Assembly: GCF_024055715.1 (NCBI RefSeq)
Contig: NZ_JAMXMV010000027.1
Location: 30,497-94,496, forward strand
Direction of reading: 5' to 3'
DNA: 64,000 nt
Origin: Actinoallomurus soli
Lineage (GTDB): Bacteria > Actinomycetota > Actinomycetes > Streptosporangiales > Streptosporangiaceae
Each line of letters begins with the position of its first letter. Positions within the stretch are counted from its first letter, which is position 1. Below the pieces are notes generated by a model. That model made no database searches, was not told the origin of the DNA, and saw only the letters and a program-made list of their open reading frames with translations. This document shows, in pieces, positions 27,269 through 35,423 of this stretch. Made by a program: the position numbers and the translations under genes.

Positions 27269-27462
27269 CTCAGCCCTCGTCTCACCGCTCGTCACGATCG
27301 GTGGACACCGCGGCCTCACCACCACGTTCGGCGACAGACGGGCTGCCGGGAAGAGGCGAAGGTCCACATCCGGTCCATACCGCCTGATGCCGCCGTTGAT
27401 GACGTCCACGCGAGTGGTAGATGAGACGACCTTCCCGTGATCCGATTTCTGCGGGTCAAGCG

Positions 27463-27870
27463 GTAATCGCCGGGCGGCTCGGCTTTTCGGCCCCGCCGTC
27501 CCGCTGAACGCCCATCTTGGCGAACGGGGAGGACATGAACCACTGGTTGAACTTCGTGCCGCCGGCGGCGTCCTGGGCCATGCCGACCTGGGAGAAGGGC
27601 AATCTTCAGCGCGTCACCCGCGGAGGGCAGTTTGCCCTGCAGATGGTTTGCTGACGACCCGGTCAACCGAGCCGGCGGGGACGGCGAACGCTTCGATCGC
27701 GGGTTGGTCGAGGATGGCGAGGCGGCCGGTTCGCGGGCCGAGCCGGGCGCTGGTGTGCCGGGCGCGGTGAAGGGCGCGGGCGCGTCGTGTGGCGGTCCAC
27801 ACGAGTGCGATCGCGATGGTCGCCAGGGTGAGGATGGCGGTTTTCGCGGTGAGGGGTGAGACCGGGTCAG
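27463..27870 (-). pseudogene. Fragment of an M56-type membrane peptidase, plus an unrecognised tail
   Basis: Leftward from about 27870 the reading gives AKTAILTLATIAIALVWTAT, RRARALHRARHTSARLGPR and RTGRLAILDQPAIEAFAVPA. This is the last membrane helix and start of the peptidase domain of M56 (BlaR1-like) proteins; compare RGQLVVVDDAAPDAYALPGL in the intact gene at 29387. The HExxH region never follows. After a stop, a second leftward segment (27463-27605) encodes QVGMAQDAAGGTKFNQWFMS with an unrecognised continuation. The fragment has no start and is a fossil paralogue. Confidence 0.55.
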
Positions 27871-27891
27871 TGTGGTGGAGGCGCCTTCCGC

Positions 27892-28101
27892 GTGAAGCTC
27901 CTCGTTCCGGCCGGTGACACCGATGCCCTGGGCGAACTCATCGACGACCCCGCCAGACGCCACGCCATGGGCGCGGCCGCTCACCAGGCCGCCGCACGCT
28001 ACGACTTCGCCACCACCGCCCGGCAGTGGGAGACCCTGCTCACCAACCTCACCGCCACCCACACGGCCGCAAGGAAGGAAGTGATGGCGACGGCCGGGTA
28101 G
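27892..28101 (+). pseudogene. C-terminal fragment of a GT4-type glycosyltransferase
   Basis: About 68 residues (LLVPAGDTDALGELIDDPAR, then MGAAAHQAAARYDF and TTARQWETLL) match the very end of group 1 (GT4) glycosyltransferases, where the LVPPGD motif binds the nucleotide sugar. Everything upstream is missing, so it is a 3' remnant. It lies back to back with the M56 fragment. Confidence 0.6.
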
Positions 28102-28175
28102 CCCAGCGGCCCAGGAACCGGGCGAACTCGGCCGGTCATGGGCCGCCGGGAGTTCCCTTCGAGCCCGACCGTGTT

Positions 28176-28820
28176 TCAGCGGGTGGTGTGGGCGCCGGCG
28201 GGCGCGGCGGTCAGCACCGGTGCCAGGGCTCCGGTGCGCAGGCGGGCGACGAGGGGGACGGCGATGCGGCCCAGCGCCCGGCTGAGGAGGTAGGCGACCG
28301 GCAGGGCCAGGACGACGGCGCCGATGACGTCGTGGGGGTAGTGGTCGCCGAGGTAGACGCGGGTGAAGCACTCGATGACCGCGAAGGCCGCGGCGACGGC
28401 GGACAGACGCCGGTCGAGCAGCCACAACGCGGCCACCGCGGCGGCGGCGACGGTGGCGTGGCCGCTCGGGAAGGCGTAGTCGGTGCGGACGGGGCAGGAG
28501 GACACGAAGTAGTCGTGCGGCAGCGAGTAGCACGGCCGCACCTCGGTGATCAGCTTCTTGGCGACCTCCGCGATGGCGAAGGCCACCGCCACGGCGACCG
28601 GCGCCGCCAGGGCGAGGGTCATGGCGCGGGTGTCACGGCGCCGGGCGTTCCACCAGCCGACCAGCATGAGCACCGCGAACACCCCGAGGCCGGCGTTGGT
28701 CCACATCTCCAGCGGTGCGTTGAGCCACCGGGTTTCGCGGGCGAGGTCGGTGATCGCGGTGAACAGCGATCCGTCGAGGTGCGAGCCGTCGAAGGCGAGA
28801 GGTGCCGGGTGGACTGTCAT
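28176..28820 (-). CDS. PAP2-family membrane phosphatase
   Basis: 214 residues from the ATG at 28820. Six hydrophobic segments are seen with the three PAP2 signature motifs in order: KKLITEVRP (K-x6-RP), PSGH in DYAFPSGHATV, and TRVYLGDHYPHD (R-x5-H-x3-D). Such enzymes dephosphorylate lipid phosphates such as undecaprenyl diphosphate or phosphatidic acid with an active site facing outward. The gene is divergent from the BlaI/M56/MFS operon, and the dyads at 28945-28982 lie between them. Control by BlaI is therefore possible. Undecaprenyl-diphosphate recycling would fit a cell-wall-antibiotic response, by inference. Confidence 0.88.
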   Translation of the reverse strand: MTVHPAPLAFDGSHLDGSLFTAITDLARETRWLNAPLEMWTNAGLGVFAVLMLVGWWNARRRDTRAMTLALAAPVAVAVAFAIAEVAKKLITEVRPCYSLPHDYFVSSCPVRTDYAFPSGHATVAAAAVAALWLLDRRLSAVAAAFAVIECFTRVYLGDHYPHDVIGAVVLALPVAYLLSRALGRIAVPLVARLRTGALAPVLTAAPAGAHTTR

Positions 28821-28944
28821 CGAGGTCGATCTCCAGGAACTGAGGAAGGCCGCGGACCGGGCCAAGGGAGCTCGCGATTCACGAGTCTGTGGAGGTTCGA
28901 AGGGCGGTGCGGCCGGTCAACGTGACAGACTCGGCGACGCACCG

Positions 28945-28982
28945 ACTTCTACATACTGGTAGAAGTTCTACAGGACTGTAGA
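28945..28982. promoter_or_regulatory. Two perfect dyads, probable BlaI-family operator
   Basis: Dyad 1 is ACTTCTAC-N6-GTAGAAGT (28945-28966). Dyad 2 is TCTACAG-GA-CTGTAGA (28967-28982) and directly abuts it. Both carry the CTAC/GTAG core seen in BlaI/MecI-type operators (TACA/TGTA). They lie 24 bases before the blaI-like GTG and about 125 bases before the divergent PAP2 gene. Autoregulation of the regulator/peptidase/MFS operon is inferred. Confidence 0.75.
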
Positions 28983-29006
28983 TGATGAACGGAGGGGAGC
29001 CAACTC

Positions 29007-29390
29007 GTGAACGCCGGACACGCTCCGGGCGAGCGCAGGCCGGGCGGCGCGCTGGAGGCCGAGGTCCTCGGTCTGCTGCAGTCCTCCTCGGCGGCGCTCA
29101 CCCCCGGCGAGGTGCTCCAGGGCCTGGGCGGCGACCTGTCCTACAGCACCGTGGTGACCGTGCTGTCCCGGATGTTCGACAAAGGCCTGCTGACGCGCGG
29201 CAAACAGGGCCGCGCCTACGCGTACGCGCCGGTCGCCGACACCCCCGGGCTGACCGCGCGGCGGATGCGGCAGGTACTGGAATCCGACTCCGACCGGGAG
29301 GCGGTCCTCACTCGCTTCGTGGAAGACCTGCCCGCCCGGGATGAGCAACTGCTGCGGCAGCTCCTCGGTGAACTGCCGGATCAGGAGTGA
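29007..29390 (+). CDS. BlaI/MecI/CopY-family transcriptional repressor
   Basis: 127 residues from the GTG at 29007 with GGAGGGGAG upstream. The winged helix is GALEAEVLGLLQSSSAALTP, SYSTVVTVLSRMFDKGLLTR, then the wing GKQGRAYAYAP. The C-terminal helices for dimerisation contain REAVLTRFVEDLPARDEQLL. BlaI-type repressors are inactivated by cleavage when a partner M56 membrane protease senses a signal. The partner follows directly, overlapping in GTGA. Two perfect dyads upstream are the likely operator. Confidence 0.93.
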   Translation: MNAGHAPGERRPGGALEAEVLGLLQSSSAALTPGEVLQGLGGDLSYSTVVTVLSRMFDKGLLTRGKQGRAYAYAPVADTPGLTARRMRQVLESDSDREAVLTRFVEDLPARDEQLLRQLLGELPDQE

Positions 29391-30361
29391 ACGACGTGGT
29401 GATGCACCTGCTGGTCTACCTGCCGCTGCTGTTCCCCGTGTCCGCCGCGCCGGCCGCACGGCCGCTGGCCGACCGGCTCGACCCACGCCTTGCGACCTGG
29501 CTGCTGACCGCGAGCGCGCTGGCCCTGGCCGGCTTGAGCTGCGCGGCACTGGGCGTTCTGGCCGCTGCGGGTGTGGTGCGCCTGCCCCTGGCGGCGTACG
29601 TGGGTCACTGGTCGGCGGCCACCGTACGCGCAGGCGACCCCGTCTCCACGATCGAGGCGGTCGCGGCCGCCGCGGTACTGGCCGCCGCCGCGGGAGCGGG
29701 GCTGCGGATGCTGTGGCGGCGGATGCGGGCGCTGGCCGCAGCCGCCTTCGAGGCCGCCTGCCTGCCCGGCCGCGGCCAACTGGTCGTCGTCGACGACGCC
29801 GCCCCCGACGCGTACGCGCTGCCCGGCCTGCCCGGACGCATCGTGGTCTCCACCGGCATGCTCGACGCCCTCGACCCCGCGGACAGGGAGGCCATGCTGG
29901 CGCACGAACGCGCCCACCTGGCCTGCCACCACTACGCCTTCGTCGCCGTCGCCCACCTGGCCGCCGCGGTCAATCCGCTGCTGCGGCCGGTGGCCACCGC
30001 GGTCGCCTACACCGTTGAACGCTGGGCGGATGAGCGCGCCGCCACCGTCTGCGGTGACCGCCGTCAGGTCGCCCGCGCGGTCGGCAAGGCGGCCCTGGCG
30101 ACCGCCCATCGCCCGGCTCGCCGGCGCCTGCCCGACGCCGTGCTCGGCCTGCTGGGGCGGCGGCGCGGCCCCCTGGCCACCGCCGGGCCCGTTCCGCGTC
30201 GCGTCGCCGCCCTGCTCGCCGAACCCACCACCTCCTTCACCCAGCTGGGCGTGCCACTGCTGCCGCTGGCCGGAGCCACCGCCGTGGTCGGCTCCAGCGC
30301 CCTGTGCGCGTTCGCCGCAGCCCACGACCTGCACCTGCTTCTCGAACTCGCCGGCGCCTGA
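29387..30361 (+). CDS. M56-family membrane metallopeptidase (BlaR1-like without sensor domain)
   Basis: 324 residues. Four hydrophobic helices (about 4-20, 36-62, 88-108 and 285-312) are seen with the zinc peptidase between helices 3 and 4: HERAH at 173-177 and the downstream Glu in TVERWADERAA. QLVVVDDAAPDAYALPG precedes the active site, as in the family. Unlike BlaR1 there is no C-terminal penicillin-binding sensor domain, so the signal must be read by the membrane part. It is translationally coupled to blaI, followed 49 bases later by an MFS exporter, and is expected to cleave the BlaI-like repressor. Confidence 0.9.
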   Translation: MNDVVMHLLVYLPLLFPVSAAPAARPLADRLDPRLATWLLTASALALAGLSCAALGVLAAAGVVRLPLAAYVGHWSAATVRAGDPVSTIEAVAAAAVLAAAAGAGLRMLWRRMRALAAAAFEAACLPGRGQLVVVDDAAPDAYALPGLPGRIVVSTGMLDALDPADREAMLAHERAHLACHHYAFVAVAHLAAAVNPLLRPVATAVAYTVERWADERAATVCGDRRQVARAVGKAALATAHRPARRRLPDAVLGLLGRRRGPLATAGPVPRRVAALLAEPTTSFTQLGVPLLPLAGATAVVGSSALCAFAAAHDLHLLLELAGA

Positions 30362-30410
30362 CCGGCACCCGCCCATCCCGCCGCAACCTCGTACCCCTGG
30401 GAGGCCGCCG

Positions 30411-31625
30411 GTGCCGACCACCACTCCCGACCAGGGCCGCGCCCGGCTGTGGCCGCTGTACGCGGCCGGGTTCACCACCGCGTTCGGCGCCCACGGCGTC
30501 GCGGCCAACCTGGGCCGCTTCACCATCGGCCACCACGACTCCCTGCTCATCCTCGGCGGCCTGCTCGCCCTGTACGACGCCGCGGAAGTCCTCCTCAAAC
30601 CGGTGTTCGGCGCCCTGGCCGACAAGGTCGGCACCCGCCCGGTGCTGCTCGGCGGCCTGCTCGCCTTCGCCGCGGCCTCGGCGCTGTTCGCCCTCGCCGA
30701 CGACACCGCGCTGCTGTGGGCAGCCCGCCTCGGCCAGGGCGCGGCGGCCTCCGCCTTCTCCCCGGCTGCCTCCGCCCTGGTCGCCCGCCTCAACCCGAAC
30801 GCCCGACATGGTCGGGCGTTCGGCTCCTATGGCTTCTACAAGAGCATCGGATACACCGCCGGCCCGCTACTCGGCAGCGTCCTAGTGGCGCTGGGCGGGC
30901 TGCCGCTGCTGTTCACCGTCATGACCGCACTCGCCGCCGCCGTCGCCATCTGGGCGGCCGTTGCCGTGCCCGCCCTGGCGCCATTGCCCAAGACCCGGCA
31001 GACCGTGCTCGACCTCGCACGGCGGCTGGGCCAGGGAAGCTTCCTGAAACCGACCACCGCACTGGCGCTGGCCACCGCGGCCCTCGCCGTCGGCGTCGGC
31101 TTCCTACCGGTCGCCGGAGCCGCCGCCCACCTCGGCCCCATCGCCACCGGCACGGCCGTCTCCCTCCTCGCGGCCTGCGCGGCCCTCGTCCAGCCCCGGG
31201 CCGGAGCCGCCCTCGACCACGGCCGGATCACCACCGCCACCGGCATCCGTACCGGACTCGCGATCACGGCCGCCGGGCTCGCCGCACCGGCGCTGCCCGG
31301 CCTGGCCGGGCTCCTGCTCGCCGCGATCCTCATCGGAACCGGAACCGGGTTGATCACCCCGCTCGGCTTCGCCGCGCTGGCCCACGTCGGCCCGCCCGCA
31401 CGACTCGGCCAGACCATGGGCGCCGCCGAACTCGGCCGTGAACTCGGCGACGCGGGCGGCCCCGTCCTCGTTGCCACCGTGGCCGCCGCCACCACCCTCA
31501 CCGGCGGCCTCGCCGCCCTCGCCGCCCTGACCGCCGCCGCACTCCTGGCCATCCGACCCGCGGCCGATCCTCCCGACCAGCGACCACCCACCGGCGATCT
31601 TGCTCATCGACCAGCCGATAGATGA
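30411..31625 (+). CDS. MFS efflux transporter
   Basis: 404 residues from the GTG at 30411 with GGGAGG 7 bases upstream. Twelve hydrophobic helices are expected. The loop 2-3 signature GALADKVGTRPVLL is clear, and helix 5 contains GYTAGPLLGSVLVALGG. The family cannot be refined further, although drug/multidrug exporters have this form. As third gene after the BlaI repressor and M56 protease it is the probable output: export of whatever compound triggers the protease. Confidence 0.88.
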   Translation: MPTTTPDQGRARLWPLYAAGFTTAFGAHGVAANLGRFTIGHHDSLLILGGLLALYDAAEVLLKPVFGALADKVGTRPVLLGGLLAFAAASALFALADDTALLWAARLGQGAAASAFSPAASALVARLNPNARHGRAFGSYGFYKSIGYTAGPLLGSVLVALGGLPLLFTVMTALAAAVAIWAAVAVPALAPLPKTRQTVLDLARRLGQGSFLKPTTALALATAALAVGVGFLPVAGAAAHLGPIATGTAVSLLAACAALVQPRAGAALDHGRITTATGIRTGLAITAAGLAAPALPGLAGLLLAAILIGTGTGLITPLGFAALAHVGPPARLGQTMGAAELGRELGDAGGPVLVATVAAATTLTGGLAALAALTAAALLAIRPAADPPDQRPPTGDLAHRPADR

Positions 31626-31692
31626 GCGAACAGATCTCAGCACAGTTCGATTGCTCGTCCGGGCGCGGTCAGTGCCAGGACATCCGGGCCGC

Positions 31693-31709
31693 ATATCGTC
31701 TTTCGATAT
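31693..31709. promoter_or_regulatory. ATATCG-N5-CGATAT dyad before the APC permease
   Basis: A perfect 6-bp inverted repeat with 5-base spacer is followed by CGGAT, 39 bases before the permease ATG. ATATCG/CGATAT half-sites are typical of PadR-family operators, and a frameshifted padR gene with a related box lies 3.5 kb downstream. Confidence 0.5.
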
Positions 31710-31747
31710 CGGATGACGTAAGACGCGACGCTCCCTGAGGTGAGCTG

Positions 31748-33022
31748 ATGGGCAAGGCAGCGACCGCCACCGGGGTTCCGGGTGAGCTGCAGCGTCGGCT
31801 GGGGGTCTTCGACGCGGTGGTGATCGGCCTGGGGTCGATGATCGGTGCGGGGATCTTCGCGGCGCTCGCGCCGGCGGCGCGGGCGGCCGGGTCCGGGCTG
31901 CTCGTCGGTCTGGGGGTGGCCGCGGTGGTCGCCTACTGCAACGCCACGTCCTCGGCCCGGCTCGCGGCCCGCTATCCGGCATCGGGGGGTACCTACGTTT
32001 ACGGGCGCGAACGCCTGGGTGACTTCTGGGGCTATCTGGCGGGCTGGGGATTCGTGGTCGGTAAGACGGCCTCGTGCGCGGCGATGGCGCTGACCGTCGG
32101 GTCTTACGTCTGGCCTGGGCAGGCGCACGCGGTGGCGGTCGCGGCCGTCGTGGCGTTGACGGGGGTGAACTACGCCGGGGTGCACAAGTCGGCCTGGCTC
32201 ACCCGCATCATCGTCACCGTGGTGCTGGCGGTGCTGGCCGCCGTGGTGGTCGCCGCCCTGACCTCCGATGCGTCGGAGACGGCCCGGCTGGACGCAGGCG
32301 GGGGCGCATCGTTCGGCGGGGTGCTGCAGGCGGCGGGTCTGCTGTTCTTCGCCTTCGCCGGGTACGCGCGGATCGCCACGTTGGGTGAGGAGGTCCGCGA
32401 CCCGAAGCGGACGATCCCCCGCGCGATCCCGCTGGCGTTGGCCATCACCCTGGTCGTTTACGCGGCGGTCGCGGTGGCGACGTTGAGCGTGCTGGGCGGT
32501 AGCGGGCTGGGTGGCGCGGTCGCACCGCTGGCCGAGGTCGTCCGCGCGGCGGGGTCGCCCGGTCTGGTGCCGGTCGTGCGGGCCGGGGCGGCGGTCGCCG
32601 CGATCGGCTCACTGCTCGCGCTCATCCTGGGCGTCTCACGCACGACACTGGCGATGGCCCGCGACCGGCATCTGCCGCACGTCCTGGCCGCCGTCCATCC
32701 GCGATTCGGTGTCCCGCACCGGGCCGAGTTGACGGTGGGGGTGGTGGTGGCCGTGGTGGCGGGTCTCGTGGACGTGCGCGGGGCGATCGGGTTCTCCTCC
32801 TTCGGAGTGCTGGTCTACTACGCCATCGCCAATGCCTCCGCGGCGACCCTCACCGCCGCCGAGGGCCGCCCGCCCCGACTCGTCCCCGCCGTCGGGCTGA
32901 TCGGCTGCCTGATCCTGGCCTTCGCCCTGCCGCTCACCTCAGTGATCACCGGGGCCACCGTGCTGGCCGTCGGCGCCGCCGCCTACGCCCTGCGCCGGAC
33001 GGCCGCGACCCGCGCGCATTAG
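31748..33022 (+). CDS. APC-family amino-acid permease
   Basis: 424 residues with about twelve hydrophobic helices. The APC opening FDAVVIGLGSMIGAGIFAAL carries the G-S-M-I-G-x-G-I-F substrate-binding motif. Helix 3 follows ASGGTYVYGRERLGDFWGYL. FFAFAGYARIATLGEEVRDP with RTIPRAIP is the conserved loop after helix 6. It imports or exchanges amino acids or related cations. Residues are intact throughout, in contrast with the broken permease at 17647. A PadR-like dyad precedes it. Confidence 0.9.
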   Translation: MGKAATATGVPGELQRRLGVFDAVVIGLGSMIGAGIFAALAPAARAAGSGLLVGLGVAAVVAYCNATSSARLAARYPASGGTYVYGRERLGDFWGYLAGWGFVVGKTASCAAMALTVGSYVWPGQAHAVAVAAVVALTGVNYAGVHKSAWLTRIIVTVVLAVLAAVVVAALTSDASETARLDAGGGASFGGVLQAAGLLFFAFAGYARIATLGEEVRDPKRTIPRAIPLALAITLVVYAAVAVATLSVLGGSGLGGAVAPLAEVVRAAGSPGLVPVVRAGAAVAAIGSLLALILGVSRTTLAMARDRHLPHVLAAVHPRFGVPHRAELTVGVVVAVVAGLVDVRGAIGFSSFGVLVYYAIANASAATLTAAEGRPPRLVPAVGLIGCLILAFALPLTSVITGATVLAVGAAAYALRRTAATRAH

Positions 33023-33063
33023 CGATCAGTGGTTGCGGCACCGGAGTCCGGGGAACGGCTGAC

Positions 33064-33082
33064 GATATCGGGATCCGATACA
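33064..33082. promoter_or_regulatory. TATCGG-GAT-CCGATA dyad before the DoxX remnant
   Basis: A perfect 6-bp-arm palindrome with 3-base centre lies about 20 bases before the ATG at 33103. Its ATCGG-N3-CCGAT core is the same as the box upstream of the padR gene. Confidence 0.5.
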
Positions 33083-33102
33083 TCGCACGTCGGGGGTGAG
33101 CG

Positions 33103-33438
33103 ATGGGCGATCCGCGGCCGGGATGGGCGCGCCTGACCGATACCGGCGCGCCGGCCGCCACAGTGCTGATCCGTTCGTTCGTCGGGGCGGTGTTCTTCTC
33201 CGGGGGCATCCAGAAGTGCGTGTTCCCTGATCGGCTGGGGACCGGGCGGTTCGCCAAGGCCGGTATTTCGGCGCCGGGTTCTTCGCCGCCCTGGACGGGG
33301 TGGTCGAGATCGCCTGCGGTTCAGCGCTGCTGGCCGGGTTCTTGGCCGGCGGCGATTCCCACGGTCATCGACATGCTGGGGGGAGTCGCTCATCGGCAAG
33401 CTGCCGATTCTGTGGGGCGCCGCGCCCTTAGGCCATGA
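33103..33438 (+). pseudogene. Frameshifted DoxX-family membrane protein
   Basis: The first frame gives the DoxX opening (ARLTDTGAPAATVLIRSFVG, AVFFSGGIQKCVFPDRLGTG and FAKAGI). Near 33275 the conserved continuation (GFFAALDGVVEIACGSALLAG) is in another frame. The end (LIGKLPILWGAAPLG) is in a third, after a return to the first frame (AAIPTVIDMLGG). DoxX proteins have four membrane helices and about 140 residues; here the fourth is missing. At least two frameshifts make it a pseudogene, with its start and operator still intact. Confidence 0.75.
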
Positions 33439-33480
33439 CCGAAACCGACACACCACGATCGTGAGCCATCGGGAAGGACG

Positions 33481-33771
33481 GTGGGAACCACGAGGCATCA
33501 CACGATCCGGACGGCGCTGACCGCCGTCGCGGCCGTACCCGCTCTGCTGCTCGGCACCACAGGCGTCGCCGTCGCCGCGTCGGCCGGCACGGCGGCGCAC
33601 CCGGGGAACGCCATTCGCGCGACCGGTCAGGTCTGCAGCCCGTCGTCGGCGCAGCGCCATGACGGCGACTCGTCCTGCTTCCGCCGCTGTGACCTGGCCT
33701 GTCATAAGAGAACCGGCGGCCCGTCACCGTACTGCAAGTCGACCTGCAAGAAGCAATGCGGGATCAGCTAG
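33481..33771 (+). CDS. Secreted cysteine-rich peptide with paired CxxxC motifs
   Basis: 96 residues. A signal peptide (VGTTRHHTIRTALTAVAAVP then ALLLGTTGVAVAAS) would leave a mature part of about 60 residues with seven cysteines. Six fall in two C-x3-C-x3-C clusters (CFRRCDLAC and CKSTCKKQC) joined by a short basic, Gly/Pro loop. Paired CxxxC helices joined by a turn recall alpha-hairpinin toxins and antimicrobial peptides. The likeness is of spacing only and no bacterial family is recognised. AAGGA lies just upstream of the GTG. It stands alone between the DoxX remnant and the DUF1259 gene. Confidence 0.6.
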   Translation: MGTTRHHTIRTALTAVAAVPALLLGTTGVAVAASAGTAAHPGNAIRATGQVCSPSSAQRHDGDSSCFRRCDLACHKRTGGPSPYCKSTCKKQCGIS

Positions 33772-33877
33772 CCGGTAACGCTCGATCGCTCGTGGGCGGG
33801 GGCTGGAGCCCCGCGGTTCCCGCCGCCCGCCCACAGCCTCATCGCAGTCGACTACCGATGTTCTTTGGAGGCCTGCG

Positions 33878-34813
33878 ATGGCCTACTTCGCACTCTGGCG
33901 GCATCGTGTCGCGCGGCTGGCGGCGGGCGCCGCCGCCCTGGCCACGACGTTCGTCATGACCGGCGGCGCGGCCGTGGTAAAGGGCGGCGGTGTCGACTGG
34001 AACGCCGTGGGCCGGGCCATCGGCCGGCCCCTGGAGACCGAGGCCGGTGACGTGCACACCGCCGAATGGCTCCGCACCGACCTGCACGTCGTCAACGCCG
34101 GCGTGACCGAGAACCCAGGCATGGAACTGAACGCCGAAGCCTCCTTCCACCAGACCGCCCCCGGCAGAACGCTCATGATCGGGGAGGTCACCCTTACCGG
34201 CGAGGAGGTGCCCAAGGTCGCCGACGCCCTGCAGCACGGCGGCGTGCAGATCACCGCGCTGCACAAGCACCTTCAGGACGAGACGCCGCGCCTGTGGTGG
34301 ATGCACTACTGGGCCCTGGGCGACCCCGTCCAGATCGCCCGCACCCTGCACACCGCGCTCACCGAGACCGGCATCCCCCTCACCCAGAAAGAGGAGGGGA
34401 AGGAGCCGCCGGTCGACCTGGACGCCGCCGCCATCGACCGCATCATCGGCGCCAAGAGCGAGAACGAGAACGGCGTCCTGCAGTACCACGTCCCGGTCGT
34501 CCAGAAGATCACCGATACCCGTGCCCACATCACGCTGCCGTACCTGATGGAGGCCTCGACCCTGCTGATGTTCCAGCCCCTCGGCGGTGGGCGCGCCGCG
34601 GTCAACGGCGACTTCACCATGACCGCGGGCCAGGTCAACCCGGTGATCAAAGCCCTACGGGCCCACGGCATGACCATCATCGAGCTGCACAATCACCTGC
34701 TGTACGAACAGCCCCGCCTGTTCTATCTGCACTTCTGGAAGACCGGAGACGCCACCGCCCTCGCCCGCGACCTACGCGCCGGCCTCGACCAGGTCCACGC
34801 GCCCCGGCACTGA
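33878..34813 (+). CDS. Secreted DUF1259 (LppY/LpqO-type) protein, two repeats
   Basis: 311 residues. The start has a TTTGGAGG ribosome binding site. A signal-like N-terminus (about 10-34) lacks a lipobox cysteine, unlike mycobacterial LppY/LpqO lipoproteins. Two DUF1259 repeats follow, at about 38-165 and 172-305. Each has a paired metal-like H-x-H/HNH pattern near its end (ITALHKHLQDETPRLWWMHY and IIELHNHLLYEQPRLFYLHF) and a sentence such as GKTLMIGEVTLTGEEV or NGDFTMTAGQVNPV. Function is unknown; the repeated His positions suggest a metal-binding site. A PadR-type regulator is convergent downstream. Confidence 0.85.
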   Translation: MAYFALWRHRVARLAAGAAALATTFVMTGGAAVVKGGGVDWNAVGRAIGRPLETEAGDVHTAEWLRTDLHVVNAGVTENPGMELNAEASFHQTAPGRTLMIGEVTLTGEEVPKVADALQHGGVQITALHKHLQDETPRLWWMHYWALGDPVQIARTLHTALTETGIPLTQKEEGKEPPVDLDAAAIDRIIGAKSENENGVLQYHVPVVQKITDTRAHITLPYLMEASTLLMFQPLGGGRAAVNGDFTMTAGQVNPVIKALRAHGMTIIELHNHLLYEQPRLFYLHFWKTGDATALARDLRAGLDQVHAPRH

Positions 34814-34830
34814 AATAGGACCGCAGACCT

Positions 34831-35159
34831 TCACGTCCGGTCGCCGAGGACCTCACGCGCCAGTTCCGCCAGCGCGGCCCGGTCCTCGGCGAGCGCCGTG
34901 CGTCCGGCCTCCGTCGCGGTGTAGACCCGCCGCCGGCGGCCCTCGACGATCTGTTCCTCGGCGTTCAGCAGCCCGTCGGCCTCAGCCGGTGCAACGTCGG
35001 ATACAACGTGCCGGGACTGATCTTGTAACCGTGACGCTCCAACTCACGCGTCATCCACGCGCCATGGATCTCTTGTTCGGCCGCGTGATGCAGGATGTGC
35101 AGCCGCACCGCACCCCGCTGAAACTCCCGCACCACGATCACCCTCACCCACGCCGGCAC
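34831..35159 (-). pseudogene. PadR-family regulator with one frameshift
   Basis: From the GTG at 35159 the winged helix reads VREFQRGAVRLHILHHAAEQ, MTRELERHGYKISPGTLYPT and LHRL. At about 34984 one base appears to be missing: the frame then ends at 34965, while the neighbouring frame continues perfectly as ADGLLNAEEQIVEGRRRRVY, TATEAGRTALAED and LAREVLGDRT with a stop at 34831. Restoring one G gives a normal PadR of about 110 residues. It is either a very recent mutation or a sequence error. A palindrome at 35178-35194 directly upstream suggests autoregulation. Confidence 0.8.
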
Positions 35160-35177
35160 TGGACGATGACGGAACCG

Positions 35178-35194
35178 ATATCGGCAACCGATTC
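35178..35194. promoter_or_regulatory. ATCGG-CAA-CCGAT dyad, probable PadR operator
   Basis: The ATCGG-N3-CCGAT palindrome, preceded by GAT, lies about 20 bases before the padR GTG. It shares its core with the box before the DoxX remnant (33064-33082). The 264 bases between the padR start and the TetR gene hold no gene. Confidence 0.55.
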
Positions 35195-35423
35195 TATGAG
35201 GCGGCCCTGCCGAGACGAGGGCTCACAGCGCCGGCCGCACGAAGCGCAGGGCCGAACGCGGGGCAACGCCTCAAGCCGATAGCGGCACGGCCACCCTCGA
35301 CCTCCCGTACCGAGGTCCATCAAACAGGCGCCCTACCACTCATCTGCTCGCTGACCTGCGGTTCCTTCGGCCCGGCGGAACTTGTGGTGAATGCGCGTCA
35401 GACGTTCGGAGCCCGGTACCGGC

